DNA from: Pseudoalteromonas caenipelagi
Lineage (GTDB): Bacteria > Pseudomonadota > Gammaproteobacteria > Enterobacterales > Alteromonadaceae
Length of the DNA: 64,000 nt
Assembly: GCF_013140855.1 (NCBI RefSeq)
Contig: NZ_JABBPG010000001.1
Coordinates: forward strand, 744,001 to 808,000
Reading direction: 5' to 3'
Shown: piece after piece, positions 1 to 8,454 of the stretch
Numbering within the stretch: the first letter of the stretch is position 1
Layout of the letters: every line of letters begins with the position of its first letter
Position numbers and translations under genes: made by a program
The notes under the pieces: generated by a model
What the model saw: the letters and a program-made list of their open reading frames with translations, nothing else
Database searches by the model: none
What the model was told of the DNA's origin: nothing

Positions 1-399
1 CAACAAGATAAAAATGAGCAATTTGAGCAACTGTTTGCACAGCATAAAAGCGTTCGCTCTGCGCTGGAAATATTTTTGCAGGACATTGTCCAGCCATGTG
101 CCAGTAATGAAGCTACCAAGGTATGTCTGCTTACTCGTACACTGTCAGAAGTGGATGGCCAAGATGATGAAGTGACTCAAGTTCTCTCAAATAACCTTTG
201 CGCATTTGAACAAGCACTACAGAGTGTATTAAGCAAAGCTCAGCACTGCGGTGAAATTAGCGCTACACCAAGTGCGAAAGAAAGAGCACAGTTTTTAGTT
301 ATGGGTATTTATGGACTAAGAACTTATGCCAGTACTAGTAGCGATGAGCAAGCACTTGTGAAGCTCAGTGAACAACTACTTGGACACGTTTTACAATAA
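1..399 (+). CDS. TetR/AcrR-type regulator, C-terminal part
   Basis: The reading frame is open from the first base of the window and ends at TAA 397-399, giving 132 residues of a gene that starts upstream. It has no HTH in view. The helical, Glu/Gln-rich text and a segment near the end (FLVMGIYGLRTYA) resemble the ligand-binding, dimerising C-terminal domain of TetR/AcrR repressors, where a similar GLR segment is common. The DNA-binding domain would lie before the window, so target and ligand cannot be judged. A shared terminator follows. Another all-helical regulator is possible. Confidence 0.55.
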   Translation, partial: QQDKNEQFEQLFAQHKSVRSALEIFLQDIVQPCASNEATKVCLLTRTLSEVDGQDDEVTQVLSNNLCAFEQALQSVLSKAQHCGEISATPSAKERAQFLVMGIYGLRTYASTSSDEQALVKLSEQLLGHVLQ

Positions 400-482
400 T
401 AGCAGTGGACATTAATGTTTGAGCAATTTGTAGAATTAAATGACAGTTAGAATAACACACTGCCTTTCTTGAATTTCAGAGA

Positions 483-512
483 CAAAAAAAGCGCCGTAAA
501 AGCGCTTTTTTT
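483..512. terminator. Bidirectional intrinsic terminator
   Basis: An A-run, the stem AGCGC/GCGCT with a short loop, and a T-run of seven form a hairpin usable on both strands. It lies between the TetR-like gene on the plus strand and tRNA-Ser on the minus strand. Confidence 0.75.
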
Positions 513-536
513 GTTGTGCCCATTTAAAAAGCAACA

Positions 537-626
537 TGGCGGAGAGGGAGGGATTCGAACCCTCGATAGGGGTTAGCCTATACACGAGTTCCAGTCGTGC
601 GCCTTCAGCCACTCAGCCACCTCTCC
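537..626 (-). tRNA. tRNA-Ser (anticodon GGA)
   Basis: On the minus strand a 90-nt cloverleaf with a long variable arm begins GGAGAGG and ends CCTCTCC-G-CCA. The anticodon loop CTGGAAC carries GGA, reading UCC/UCU serine codons. The T loop GTTCGAATC is canonical and the 3' CCA is encoded. The long variable arm is the class II form expected for serine tRNAs. Confidence 0.95.
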
Positions 627-649
627 GTTACACCTAAAGTGCGGGGCTA

Positions 650-678
650 ATACTATGAAAAGCAATGCACTTTAGCAA
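650..678 (-). promoter_or_regulatory. Promoter of tRNA-Ser
   Basis: On the minus strand a -35 TTGCTA (673-678) and a -10 TAGTAT (650-655) are separated by 17 bp. They are followed by a GC-rich discriminator (CCCCGC), as in stringently controlled stable-RNA promoters. Transcription should start about 15-20 nt before the tRNA. Confidence 0.6.
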
Positions 679-721
679 GTAGTTTTTCGGATATATCAAT
701 CAGTTGCTCAACTATCGAGCA

Positions 722-1762
722 TTACTTTTGCAGACTTGCTGAAAAATCCAACATACGATTTAATGAACGCAATGCCCCTTCACGTAAATTCATATCAACA
801 AATACTTCTTTACCTTGCGGGTCTACTAGTGCTTCTTCAATCGCTTTTAAGCCATTCATTGCCATCCACGGACAATGCGCACAACTTTTACACGTCGCGC
901 CTTCACCTGCCGTTGGCGCTTCAAAAAACTCTTTATCAGGACACAACTGCTGCATTTTGTAAAAAATACCTCTATCAGTTGCAACAATGAACTTTTTATT
1001 ATTCATTGTTTGTGCCGCTTTTATCAATTGGCTTGTTGAACCAACTGCATCAGCCAAATCGACTATCTCGGCAGGTGATTCTGGATGTACCAAAACAGCC
1101 GCATCTGGATGAAGCGCCTTCATATCTTTCAAAGCTTTTGTTTTAAACTCATCATGAACGATACACGCACCGTTCCACATGATCATATCTGCACCCGTTT
1201 TCTTTTGGATGTAAGAGCCAAGATGTTTATCCGGACCCCAGATGATCTTCTCCCCTTGTTCATCAAGGTGATCAACTATCTCTAGTGCACATGATGACGT
1301 AACTATCCAATCTGCTCGCGCTTTTACCGCTGTTGAAGTGTTCGCATACACGACCACCTTTCTATCTGGGTGTTGATCACAAAATGCAGAAAACTCGTCA
1401 ATTGGACAGCCCACATCCAGTGAACATGTAGCCGCTAGCGTTGGCATAACCACGGTTTTATTAGGGGTAAGGATTTTAGCGGTCTCACCCATAAAGCGCA
1501 CACCAGCTACCACAATAACATCTGCATCGTGCTTAGCGCCAAAGCGCGCCATTTCTAGTGAGTCGGCAACGCACCCACCCGTCTCTTCCGCCAAAGCTTG
1601 GATTTCAGGGTCTGTGTAGTAGTGCGCGACTAATACCGCATTTTTTTCTTTTAACAATGATTTGATACGCGCTTTATAAGCAGATTTTTCGTCATCTGAT
1701 AATGGCGTAGGCTTGGGAGGAAAAATATAATCCTCTGGCATGATTTGTTCAGCTAAACTCAT
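722..1762 (-). CDS. nadA: Quinolinate synthase NadA
   Basis: NadA condenses iminoaspartate with dihydroxyacetone phosphate to quinolinate in de novo NAD synthesis, using a [4Fe-4S] cluster in the cytosol. The protein aligns throughout with the E. coli enzyme, with landmarks [26 protein letters not shown] and the closing NRMLDF. The three cluster cysteines are visible in TCSLDVGC (near 105), GACIVHDEF (near 190) and CKSCAHCPW (near 290). The start at 1762 (MSLAEQ, 346 aa) matches the E. coli length. An upstream ATG at 1789 would add nine residues. It is transcribed alone. Confidence 0.95.
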   Translation of the reverse strand: MSLAEQIMPEDYIFPPKPTPLSDDEKSAYKARIKSLLKEKNAVLVAHYYTDPEIQALAEETGGCVADSLEMARFGAKHDADVIVVAGVRFMGETAKILTPNKTVVMPTLAATCSLDVGCPIDEFSAFCDQHPDRKVVVYANTSTAVKARADWIVTSSCALEIVDHLDEQGEKIIWGPDKHLGSYIQKKTGADMIMWNGACIVHDEFKTKALKDMKALHPDAAVLVHPESPAEIVDLADAVGSTSQLIKAAQTMNNKKFIVATDRGIFYKMQQLCPDKEFFEAPTAGEGATCKSCAHCPWMAMNGLKAIEEALVDPQGKEVFVDMNLREGALRSLNRMLDFSASLQK

Positions 1763-1896
1763 TTCTCGACCACTGTAGTCACATTGCATAATTAGGGCGA
1801 ATTATACGTAAATGAGCGCAATAATCCTAGTCAAACACAGATTAAATGACACGCTAAAGAAATTAAAATGAAAGATAAAAGAAACTATGTATGAAG

Positions 1897-1972
1897 TGGT
1901 GGGTCATGATGGACTTGAACCATCGACCAATGGATTAAAAGTCCACTGCTCTACCAACTGAGCTAATGACCC
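1897..1972 (-). tRNA. tRNA-Lys (anticodon TTT), array copy 7 in transcription order
   Basis: This is a 76-nt minus-strand cloverleaf with acceptor GGGTCAT/ATGACCC, discriminator A and encoded CCA. The anticodon loop CTTTTAA carries TTT. It is the promoter-distal member of the array and forms the first 225-bp tandem unit with its spacer. Confidence 0.95.
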
Positions 1973-2070
1973 GCTCTGAGTAAAAGTGCCACTAATTCAT
2001 CCTGAAGCTTGGGACCGGCTCGTCTTCCTGACTCGCGTTCTCAACACTGCGAAACTGCGTTTCGTTTGTT

Positions 2071-2095
2071 GCTCACCCAACTGAGCTAATGACCC
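2071..2095 (-). pseudogene. tRNA-Lys 5' half remnant A
   Basis: On the minus strand this reads as the acceptor 5' strand and D arm of tRNA-Lys (GGGTCAT TA GCTC, loop AGTTGGGT, GAGC), then diverges completely. The D stem is intact, but the D loop ends GT instead of TA. No anticodon or T arm follows, so it cannot give a tRNA. Confidence 0.85.
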
Positions 2096-2121
2096 GCTCT
2101 GAGTATTGATATTATGGGAAA

Positions 2122-2197
2122 TGGTGGGTCATGATGGACTTGAACCATCGACCAATGGATTAAAAGTCCACTGCTCTACCAACTGAGCTAATGACCC
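2122..2197 (-). tRNA. tRNA-Lys (TTT), array copy 6
   Basis: The 76-nt sequence is identical to the other copies and has the same GAGC tetranucleotide directly before the 5' end. It is the tRNA of the second 225-bp unit. Confidence 0.95.
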
Positions 2198-2295
2198 GCT
2201 CTGAGTAAAAGTGCCACTAATTCATCCTGAAGATTAGGACCGGCTCGTCTTCCTGACTCGCGTTCTCAACACTGCGAAACTGCGTTTCGTTTGTT

Positions 2296-2320
2296 GCTCA
2301 CCCAACTGAGCTAATGACCC
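2296..2320 (-). pseudogene. tRNA-Lys 5' half remnant B
   Basis: This is identical to remnant A and lies 225 bp from it, inside the second spacer. The two remnants therefore share one origin and were copied with the unit. Confidence 0.85.
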
Positions 2321-2346
2321 GCTCTATATCAATGGGGTGTTCTGAA

Positions 2347-2422
2347 TGGTGGGTCATGATGGACTTGAACCATCGACCAATGGATTAAAAGTCCACTGCT
2401 CTACCAACTGAGCTAATGACCC
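2347..2422 (-). tRNA. tRNA-Lys (TTT), array copy 5
   Basis: The 76-nt sequence is identical to the other copies, with encoded CCA. It is separated from copy 4 by only 27 nt. Confidence 0.95.
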
Positions 2423-2449
2423 GCTCGATATTCAAAACTGATTTGTAAA

Positions 2450-2525
2450 TGGTGGGTCATGATGGACTTGAACCATCGACCAATGGATTAAAAGTCCACT
2501 GCTCTACCAACTGAGCTAATGACCC
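2450..2525 (-). tRNA. tRNA-Lys (TTT), array copy 4
   Basis: The 76-nt sequence is identical to the other copies, with encoded CCA. The spacer to copy 3 is 29 nt. Confidence 0.95.
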
Positions 2526-2554
2526 GCTCACGTTATCCTGAATTTTTGCATTGC

Positions 2555-2630
2555 TGGTGGGTCATGATGGACTTGAACCATCGACCAATGGATTAAAAGT
2601 CCACTGCTCTACCAACTGAGCTAATGACCC
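2555..2630 (-). tRNA. tRNA-Lys (TTT), array copy 3
   Basis: The 76-nt sequence is identical to the other copies, with encoded CCA. The spacer to copy 2 is 20 nt. Confidence 0.95.
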
Positions 2631-2650
2631 GCTCAATGCAAATATGTAAA

Positions 2651-2726
2651 TGGTGGGTCATGATGGACTTGAACCATCGACCAATGGATTAAAAGTCCAC
2701 TGCTCTACCAACTGAGCTAATGACCC
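2651..2726 (-). tRNA. tRNA-Lys (TTT), array copy 2
   Basis: The 76-nt sequence is identical to the other copies, with encoded CCA. The spacer to copy 1 is 25 nt. Confidence 0.95.
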
Positions 2727-2751
2727 GCTCGGATAACATTTACAAATTAAG

Positions 2752-2827
2752 TGGTGGGTCATGATGGACTTGAACCATCGACCAATGGATTAAAAGTCCA
2801 CTGCTCTACCAACTGAGCTAATGACCC
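2752..2827 (-). tRNA. tRNA-Lys (TTT), array copy 1 (promoter-proximal)
   Basis: This is the first tRNA of the minus-strand array. The body is identical to the others, but the bases before the 5' end are AAGT rather than GAGC. This fits it being the original member next to the promoter leader. Confidence 0.95.
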
Positions 2828-2875
2828 ACTTAGTGCAGCATTTTGATTTGAACCAATCGCCTGCTGCGGGCGCTT

Positions 2876-2903
2876 ATAATACTTATTTAAAAAATGAGTG
2901 CAA
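2876..2903 (-). promoter_or_regulatory. Promoter of the tRNA-Lys array
   Basis: On the minus strand a -35 TTGCAC (2898-2903) and a -10 TATTAT (2876-2881) are separated by 16 bp. The discriminator GCGCCCGC is GC-rich, typical of stable-RNA promoters under stringent control. The leader to the first tRNA is about 40 nt. Confidence 0.7.
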
Positions 2904-2979
2904 CTGAAATACGTAGTTTTTTTCAGTTTTTATGTCTAAGCGCCTAATTTTAAACCATTGTGGTAAAAATTCATGCCAT

Positions 2980-3741
2980 TTATATCTTTGCAAGACGTTC
3001 TGTGGCTAATTTAGCAGCAGTTGTACTTGGGTATTCAGATATCAAAGTATTCAGAATTTGCTTTGCAAGATCTGTTTTTTCCAGCTTCTCATACAAAGCA
3101 CCTAGCTTTAACATAGCATCTGGGCGCTTATTAGAATCAGGAAATTGCTCAACGACCTTTTTAAAATGCACTAATGCATTATTATCATCATTTTTAATAG
3201 ATAATAACTGCCCCAACCAATAATGTGCATTAGGAATATACACTGAATTAGGGAATGTGGTTAAAAAGCTCTGAAATTCAGGGATTGCTGCGTCATAGCG
3301 TTTGTCTTGCATTATCAAGGCAACAGCACGGTCATAGGCTTCATTTTCTGATAGATCGTTACTAAGAGCTTGCGACGCATCAGCAGGGTTAACTGCTGTA
3401 GCTGAAGCAGTATTGCTTTGGTCGTATACTTTTGAAACTCGGTTTTCAATCTCTTGATACAACTCTCGCTGGCGTTGCAATACTTTTTCAAGTTTATAGC
3501 TTTGCTCCTCAGTGACGCCACGTACTTGACTCACTTCGTCCTGAAGCAAATTAAGCTGCTGTTGCAGTTCAATTTGTAGTAGATTGCGAGTTTTCATCAT
3601 TCGCTCTAATTGCGCAATACGTTGCTCAATAGAACCTGGAGTTGGGTTGTTTGCAGCCTCAGAAACAGGAGCGGGAGCAGCCCAAACTTGGGTGCTCCCG
3701 CTTAGTAACATCAGAGCTGCCAAAATAGTATTCGGCTTCAT
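2980..3741 (-). CDS. cpoB: Cell division coordinator CpoB (YbgF)
   Basis: This is the last gene of the tol-pal operon. CpoB is a periplasmic protein that links Tol-Pal outer-membrane constriction to peptidoglycan synthesis by PBP1B. The 253-residue protein starts with a signal peptide ending near VWAAPA. It continues with a coiled-coil trimerisation segment at about 35-95 (IEQRIAQLERMM, LQQQLNLLQDEV). The C-terminal TPR-like repeats at about 130-250 contain PEFQSFLTTFPNS and FPDSNKRPDAMLKLG. It begins 17 bp after pal. Confidence 0.92.
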   Translation of the reverse strand: MKPNTILAALMLLSGSTQVWAAPAPVSEAANNPTPGSIEQRIAQLERMMKTRNLLQIELQQQLNLLQDEVSQVRGVTEEQSYKLEKVLQRQRELYQEIENRVSKVYDQSNTASATAVNPADASQALSNDLSENEAYDRAVALIMQDKRYDAAIPEFQSFLTTFPNSVYIPNAHYWLGQLLSIKNDDNNALVHFKKVVEQFPDSNKRPDAMLKLGALYEKLEKTDLAKQILNTLISEYPSTTAAKLATERLAKI

Positions 3742-3758
3742 AATCTCTCTTTACTAAA

Positions 3759-4295
3759 TTAGTATACAAGCACCGCGCGACGGTTTTTAGCAAATGCTTC
3801 TTCTGTGCGTGATTTGATCATTGGCTTCTCTTCACCATAGCTCACTACAGAAATTTGGCTTTGCGACACACCTAAGCTTTGTAGGTACTTAGATACTGCC
3901 TTACCACGGCTCTCGCCTAGTGCAATGTTGTACTCAGGCGTACCGCGCTCATCTGCGTGGCCTTCTACAAGTACTTTTACACTTGGGTTTTTAACTAAGA
4001 AGTCAGCGTGTGCTTGCAGTAATTCTGCATACTTGCTCTGAATAGTTGATTTATCAAAGTCAAAGTACACAATTTGCTCTTGACGCAATGCTTCGTATTT
4101 TTCGCGCAACTTTTCTTCTGCTGATTTTTCACGAGAAATAGTGTTAACGTCTACTTGATTGTTTGCATCGTTATTGGCAGCTTGATTGCTTTCATTTGCA
4201 GCACCTTCGTCAACACTTGAAGAAGAGCTACATGCCGCTAGCGTCATTACTGGTAGAGCCACCAATAGCGCTTTTAAAGTTTTGTTAAGTTGCAT
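3759..4295 (-). CDS. pal: Peptidoglycan-associated lipoprotein Pal
   Basis: Pal is an outer-membrane lipoprotein that binds peptidoglycan and TolB. The 178-residue protein has a lipoprotein signal with lipobox LAAC, so Cys22 would be lipidated. A Ser/Asn-rich linker follows, then an OmpA-like domain at about 70-178 with YFDFDKSTIQ and VEGHADERGTPEYN, the diaminopimelate-binding region. It lies 41 bp after tolB and 17 bp before cpoB in the same operon. Confidence 0.95.
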   Translation of the reverse strand: MQLNKTLKALLVALPVMTLAACSSSSSVDEGAANESNQAANNDANNQVDVNTISREKSAEEKLREKYEALRQEQIVYFDFDKSTIQSKYAELLQAHADFLVKNPSVKVLVEGHADERGTPEYNIALGESRGKAVSKYLQSLGVSQSQISVVSYGEEKPMIKSRTEEAFAKNRRAVLVY

Positions 4296-4336
4296 CGAGT
4301 ATATTCCTATTTGTAAAATTCAAACCAGCAAAGTTG

Positions 4337-5692
4337 TTATAAAAATGGCGACCAGGCCGGAGCCTTCACTTGCCCATCTGAAACGGGAAGCCGCGCTTTA
4401 AATCGACCATCCATAGACACTAAAGCTAAAACCTGCTTATTATTGTGTAGCGTACTATAAATAATCATAGAGCCATTTGGTGCAATACTGGGAGATTCGT
4501 CTAAACGCGTTCTCGTCAATACTTGAAACAGCCCTGATCCTAATTCTTTTTTAGCGATGTGATACTTACCTAGCGTTCTGTTTACCATAACCAGCTGTTG
4601 TCCGTCTGGTGTTATGGAGCCTGCTAGATTCATATCACCGTCAAAAGTAATACGTTTTGACCTACCTGACTCTAAATTTAACTTATATATCTGGGCATTA
4701 CCACCCCTTTCAGACGTATAGACAATTTCTTTCCCATTTGGGTGCCATGATGGTTCAGTATCTATGCTACGGTGCTTAGTCAAACGTCTTGTTTGTTTTG
4801 TTTTTAGGTCCATTACGTAGACTTCTGTTGCACCACCGGCATCTTTAGAAAGTACAATCAATAACTTTGTACCGTCAGGTGAAAATTGTGGCGCACCATT
4901 AATGCCAGGAAAGCTAGTTAAAATCTCGCGTTTACCCGTGTATAAGTCTTGAAGAATGATCTGTGATTGGCGGTTTTCAAAAGTCACATACGCAAGTTTA
5001 TTGCCATCGGGTGACCAAGCGGGTGACATCAATGGCTCTTTTGAACGCAGCAGCACTTGCTCGTTATAACCATCATAGTCAGCCACTACCAATTGATATG
5101 GTTTTTCTTCGCCGTCACGCACAATCACGTAAGCTATCTTGGTACGGAATGCGCCGCGCTCACCGGTCAATGCTTGATACACTACATCACTGATTTGATG
5201 CGCATAGCGCCTAAAACCATCACTAGTGATGATGCTTTGCCTTGCTTCTTTTATATGATCCTGACTTTTCATAAGTTGACCATTGCTCATCATACGGGTT
5301 TCACCACCCGTTATTTGCGCACGGATAACATCAATCAACTCATACTTTACTAGGTAGCGACCACCAGGCTGCTGTTCGATAGAACCAACCACAATTGCTT
5401 CTACACCTTTATTAACCCATGCATTGTAATCAACATCTTCATCGTTGGTAGGCATTTGTGGCATATCTGCCAAATCAAGTGGCTTGAATTTACCGCTACG
5501 CATTAAATCAGCGGCAATCACCTCACTTAACTGCGATGGCACTTGGCCAACACCATTATAGTTAAACGGTACTATGGCTATTGGGCGTGCACTGTCGATG
5601 CCCTCTGTAATGACAATTTCAAGCGCTGCGTTGGCAACACCTTGCAAGCCAAAAGCAACTATGATTAACAAGGTTTTCAATCGGTTAAACAT
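4337..5692 (-). CDS. tolB: Tol-Pal system beta-propeller protein TolB
   Basis: TolB is the periplasmic member that shuttles between Pal and TolA. The 451-residue protein has a signal peptide (cleavage near GVANA), an N-terminal alpha/beta domain, and a C-terminal propeller built of repeats such as [37 protein letters not shown] and PAWSPFL at the end. A ribosome-binding site AAGGAAG precedes the ATG. It is 9 bp downstream of tolA. Confidence 0.95.
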   Translation of the reverse strand: MFNRLKTLLIIVAFGLQGVANAALEIVITEGIDSARPIAIVPFNYNGVGQVPSQLSEVIAADLMRSGKFKPLDLADMPQMPTNDEDVDYNAWVNKGVEAIVVGSIEQQPGGRYLVKYELIDVIRAQITGGETRMMSNGQLMKSQDHIKEARQSIITSDGFRRYAHQISDVVYQALTGERGAFRTKIAYVIVRDGEEKPYQLVVADYDGYNEQVLLRSKEPLMSPAWSPDGNKLAYVTFENRQSQIILQDLYTGKREILTSFPGINGAPQFSPDGTKLLIVLSKDAGGATEVYVMDLKTKQTRRLTKHRSIDTEPSWHPNGKEIVYTSERGGNAQIYKLNLESGRSKRITFDGDMNLAGSITPDGQQLVMVNRTLGKYHIAKKELGSGLFQVLTRTRLDESPSIAPNGSMIIYSTLHNNKQVLALVSMDGRFKARLPVSDGQVKAPAWSPFL

Positions 5693-5701
5693 GAGCTTCC
5701 T

Positions 5702-6640
5702 TTATAAATTAGGTTTAATTGTTAGATTAATATTTTTAAGCTGTTCAAACACGTCTTTCTCTTTTGACACTGGCAACGTATCCGCCATCCGTACTGCTCT
5801 AAGCGCAGCGTCACAGACTATCTTATCGCCCCCTAAAGAAGTAACACTGGTAACCAGACCATTAAATGCTAATCGAATATTCACACGGCATTCTTTGCCA
5901 CGCATTTTTTCATCCGTTAGCAGGTTTTGTTGAATACGTTGTGTGATCAAAGCCTGATACTTCTCTACTTCTGTCAATACTTGTTGCTGACGAATTCTAG
6001 CTCGAGCAGCTTGCTCTTTTGCCAGTTGTTCTTGCAACATTTTTTCTTCTAGTGCTTTTTGACGTGCTCTTTCAGCCTCTTGCGCCTTGCGCTTTTCTTC
6101 AGCCTCACGACGTTTTCTTGCCTCTTCCGCTTTTCGCAGAGCATCTTCTTCTGCTTTGCGCTTTTGCGCTGCTGCTTTCGCCGCTTTTTCAGCTGCTAAT
6201 GTTTCTTGCTGCGCCTTTTGCGCTTGCTCGCGTTGCTTCTTCTCTATCGCGCGGGCTTTTCTAGCTTGCGCTTCTGCTTTGCGTTTCTCTTCTTCTTTTG
6301 CAAGACGTTGCTGCTCAAGTTTTTTGATCCTGCGCGCTTCAGCTTCTCGCTCTTTTCTTGCTTGTACAGCACGGCGTTCTAGATCACGTATACGTTTCTC
6401 TTCAGCCTTTTTTTGTGCATCTTCTTTTTGTTTCAGCTCTGCTATTTTCTTTTCAACAGCATTTTGGTCTACTGAAATCGCCGACACGATATTCTCTGAT
6501 GGTTCGCTTTGTGGCGCATTCAGTGTCACCTCCATCACAGTAGGTGTTGGCGTTTCAAATGTCGCGCTAGCAAACAAAAAACCGGCAATCGCTAAGTGCA
6601 AAAGAAAAGATTTCAATAACCCACTTTGTAACGAGTCCAT
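5702..6640 (-). CDS. tolA: Cell envelope integrity protein TolA
   Basis: TolA spans the periplasm and passes the proton-motive force from TolQR to TolB-Pal. Residues 8-28 form the inner-membrane helix. Residues about 65-225 are a long Ala/Lys/Glu/Arg-rich helical rod. The last 90 residues are the globular domain III, with two cysteines (KECRVNI and KIVCDAAL) placed as the disulfide of other TolA proteins. At 312 residues it is shorter than E. coli TolA because the rod is shorter. Two bases separate it from tolR. Confidence 0.93.
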   Translation of the reverse strand: MDSLQSGLLKSFLLHLAIAGFLFASATFETPTPTVMEVTLNAPQSEPSENIVSAISVDQNAVEKKIAELKQKEDAQKKAEEKRIRDLERRAVQARKEREAEARRIKKLEQQRLAKEEEKRKAEAQARKARAIEKKQREQAQKAQQETLAAEKAAKAAAQKRKAEEDALRKAEEARKRREAEEKRKAQEAERARQKALEEKMLQEQLAKEQAARARIRQQQVLTEVEKYQALITQRIQQNLLTDEKMRGKECRVNIRLAFNGLVTSVTSLGGDKIVCDAALRAVRMADTLPVSKEKDVFEQLKNINLTIKPNL

Positions 6641-6642
6641 GG

Positions 6643-7068
6643 CTATTCCTCAAACGATTTCGTCATTAAGCCAACCGATGGCACACCCGCATTTTTCAAA
6701 AAGTCCATAAGCAACAGCACTTCTTGATACGACACTTTCCCTGAACCTTTAATCATGACCGGCGTATCCGGATTTTGTTGTAATTTCAGTTTTATGATTG
6801 CGGCCACTTCAACTGCATCCATGGGCGCTTCAGGATCTGTCCCTACACTCACATAGTAACGACCTTCAGCGTCTATACTCGCAATAATCGGCGGAGCATC
6901 TTTGGTTTCAACCAAGTCAGACTCCTGCATTTGTGGCAAGTCAACTTTTACACCATGCGTGATCAAAGGTGCTGTGGCCATAAAAATAATCAGCAGCACC
7001 AACATGACATCTATATATGGTACAACGTTTATTTCAGCTACTTGGCGACGTTTTTTCCGCACATACAT
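6643..7068 (-). CDS. tolR: Tol-Pal system protein TolR
   Basis: TolR is the ExbD/MotB-like partner of TolQ in the inner-membrane proton channel. The N-terminus has the expected basic stretch, then EINVVPYIDVMLVLLIIF, where the membrane-embedded Asp is needed for proton use. The periplasmic part ends MTKSFEE. The chosen ATG at 7066-7068 gives 141 residues, the family length. The longer frame back to 7155 overlaps tolQ and adds 29 residues unlike any TolR. Confidence 0.93.
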   Translation of the reverse strand: MYVRKKRRQVAEINVVPYIDVMLVLLIIFMATAPLITHGVKVDLPQMQESDLVETKDAPPIIASIDAEGRYYVSVGTDPEAPMDAVEVAAIIKLKLQQNPDTPVMIKGSGKVSYQEVLLLMDFLKNAGVPSVGLMTKSFEE

Positions 7069-7069
7069 G

Positions 7070-7759
7070 TTACTTTGCCTCGACTGAGTTTGTAGCTTGG
7101 CGGTGCAGGATATTAGAAAACTCTTCCATAAAATTAACGTACTGAGTCTCTGCAACTTCTACATTTTTCGCAAAGCGGTTGTAGGCAATAACGGCAGGTA
7201 TCGCAGCGAATAGGCCCATTGCAGTTGCAATCAAAGCTTCCGCTATACCTGGTGCTACCATTTGCAAAGTTGCCTGTTTCACCTCGCCAAGTGCGATAAA
7301 TGCGTTCATTATCCCCCACACAGTACCAAACAACCCGATATAAGGGCTGATCGATCCTACTGTTGCCAAGAAAGATAAACCAGATTCTAGTTTTTCAACT
7401 TCTCTTGATAACGCTACCCGCATTGAACGGTGGGTGCCCTCAATAACCATGCCAGCAGAAGGAGAGTTACTTTTTTTATGGCGCGCAAACTCTTTGAATC
7501 CAGCAATAAACAAAGCTTCTAAGCCAGCAGCTGGCGTAACTTTACTAGTTACTTCACCGTAGAGCTTACTAAGGTCTATTCCCGACCAAAACCTTTTCTC
7601 AAATTCCTTTGCTTCATTGACGGCTTTACGAATAATTCCTTTGCGTTGAAAAATAATGGCCCAAGAGGCAATCGACATCCCAACCAGTGTTAGCATCACA
7701 AGTTGCACCAACAAACTTGCTTTTAAAATAAGATCAATAAAATTGAGTCCCGATTCCAC
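7070..7759 (-). CDS. tolQ: Tol-Pal system protein TolQ
   Basis: TolQ is the ExbB/MotA-like inner-membrane stator protein and is the first gene of the operon here. The 229 residues contain three membrane helices at about 13-35, 135-157 and 170-192, with the conserved run [10 protein letters not shown] and the segment [20 protein letters not shown]. Only one base separates it from tolR. The thioesterase gene ybgC, usually found upstream of tolQ in enterics, is absent. Confidence 0.95.
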   Translation of the reverse strand: MESGLNFIDLILKASLLVQLVMLTLVGMSIASWAIIFQRKGIIRKAVNEAKEFEKRFWSGIDLSKLYGEVTSKVTPAAGLEALFIAGFKEFARHKKSNSPSAGMVIEGTHRSMRVALSREVEKLESGLSFLATVGSISPYIGLFGTVWGIMNAFIALGEVKQATLQMVAPGIAEALIATAMGLFAAIPAVIAYNRFAKNVEVAETQYVNFMEEFSNILHRQATNSVEAK

Positions 7760-8243
7760 TTTATTCTACTCCTAACGATTGTATCTTGGCTTTTAAACCA
7801 CAAAATCACTCTATTGACTGTAAGCGGCTATAAAGATTCAGTTAGTTTACTCACACATGCCTGTGCTTACAATCTCATTACCATGAAATACAGCTATTTG
7901 GCGACAAAGTACGCAAAAATATAACAAACCACTAAAGCCATGCCTATTTTTAATGCAAAAGGATGGGGTTTTATATTTCCTGCACTTTTTATGATGCGTA
8001 TTTATTATTAGTAACTGCATAAATCTACGTCTTTATGCATAAATCACGAATAAACTCGCATAACCTTATTGGTAAGACCAATTAACAACAAATAAACTAA
8101 TACTCACAAAAAGAACAAAAATAATACAAGCAACTTAAAAACAACAAGTTACAACATCATCAAGTACATTATTTCAGCAGATGAGAAATAACATCATTTT
8201 CTTGATATTAGTTTTTTTAATTTGAAAATTAAATTTTTCTAGT
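7760..8243. other. Gene-free A+T-rich stretch upstream of tolQ
   Basis: No convincing reading frame was found on either strand. It must hold the tolQ promoter on the minus strand. The tract becomes very A+T-rich from about 8080 towards the candidate small-RNA promoter. Confidence 0.6.
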
Positions 8244-8272
8244 TTGATAGAATGTCTAAACACATTTAATAT
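8244..8272 (+). promoter_or_regulatory. Promoter of candidate small RNA
   Basis: TTGATA (8244-8249) and TAATAT (8267-8272) are separated by 17 bp. The predicted start, near 8279, lies just before the first hairpin of the candidate RNA. No coding frame begins downstream on this strand. Confidence 0.45.
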
Positions 8273-8278
8273 ACACCC

Positions 8279-8454
8279 TGTACTGAGCAAGCAGCATGGG
8301 TCATGCAAAAGCACAGTTTTAGTAATATGATTTCTGATTTGTCGTATTACTGTTGATAAATGGACTTGGGATAAAACCTAAACTCATTTATCAGTTCCCT
8401 GGATTACTTCCTTCAACTTGTTGTTTTGCCCGCTATCTTAGCGGGCTTTTTTTT
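8279..8454 (+). ncRNA. Candidate structured small RNA, about 175 nt
   Basis: Four hairpins follow each other on the plus strand. H1 pairs GCATG/CATGC (8294-8306). H2 pairs AGTAATA/TATTACT (8321-8327 with 8345-8351). H3 pairs TGATAAATG/CATTTATCA, nine perfect pairs (8354-8362 with 8385-8393), and can extend inward. H4 is the terminator GCCCGC/GCGGGC (8428-8446) followed by eight T. A pyrimidine-rich single-stranded stretch lies between H3 and H4. With a promoter in place and no open frame, this looks like an intergenic small RNA. I do not recognise its family. Confidence 0.5.
8428..8454 (+). terminator. Intrinsic terminator of the candidate small RNA
   Basis: The stem GCCCGC/GCGGGC with loop TATCTTA is followed by TTTTTTTT. 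It is strong and directed on the plus strand. Confidence 0.8.

Larger units (their letters stand above)
1897..2346 (-). repeat. Two tandem 225-bp units, each tRNA-Lys plus 149-bp spacer
   Basis: Units 1897-2121 and 2122-2346 have the same length. Apart from a four-base change (CTTG against ATTA) and the last 25 bases or so of each spacer, they appear identical. Each spacer holds a perfect small hairpin (GAAAC GCA GTTTC) and a 25-nt 5' half of tRNA-Lys. The pattern fits duplication of a tRNA-plus-spacer unit by unequal recombination between the tRNA genes. Confidence 0.9.

Noticed and set aside
1897..2827. The tRNA array as a CRISPR-like or phage attachment locus.
   Set aside because: The repeats are complete tRNA-Lys genes, spacers are short and not of constant length, and no cas or integrase gene is present.
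6087..6710. A 207-codon plus-strand frame rich in Ser, Ala and Arg opposite tolA.
   Set aside because: It mirrors the low-complexity Ala/Lys/Glu rod of TolA on the other strand and has no recognisable domain or ribosome-binding site.
7069..7155. A 29-residue N-terminal extension of TolR.
   Set aside because: It lies inside tolQ in another frame and is not found in TolR proteins.
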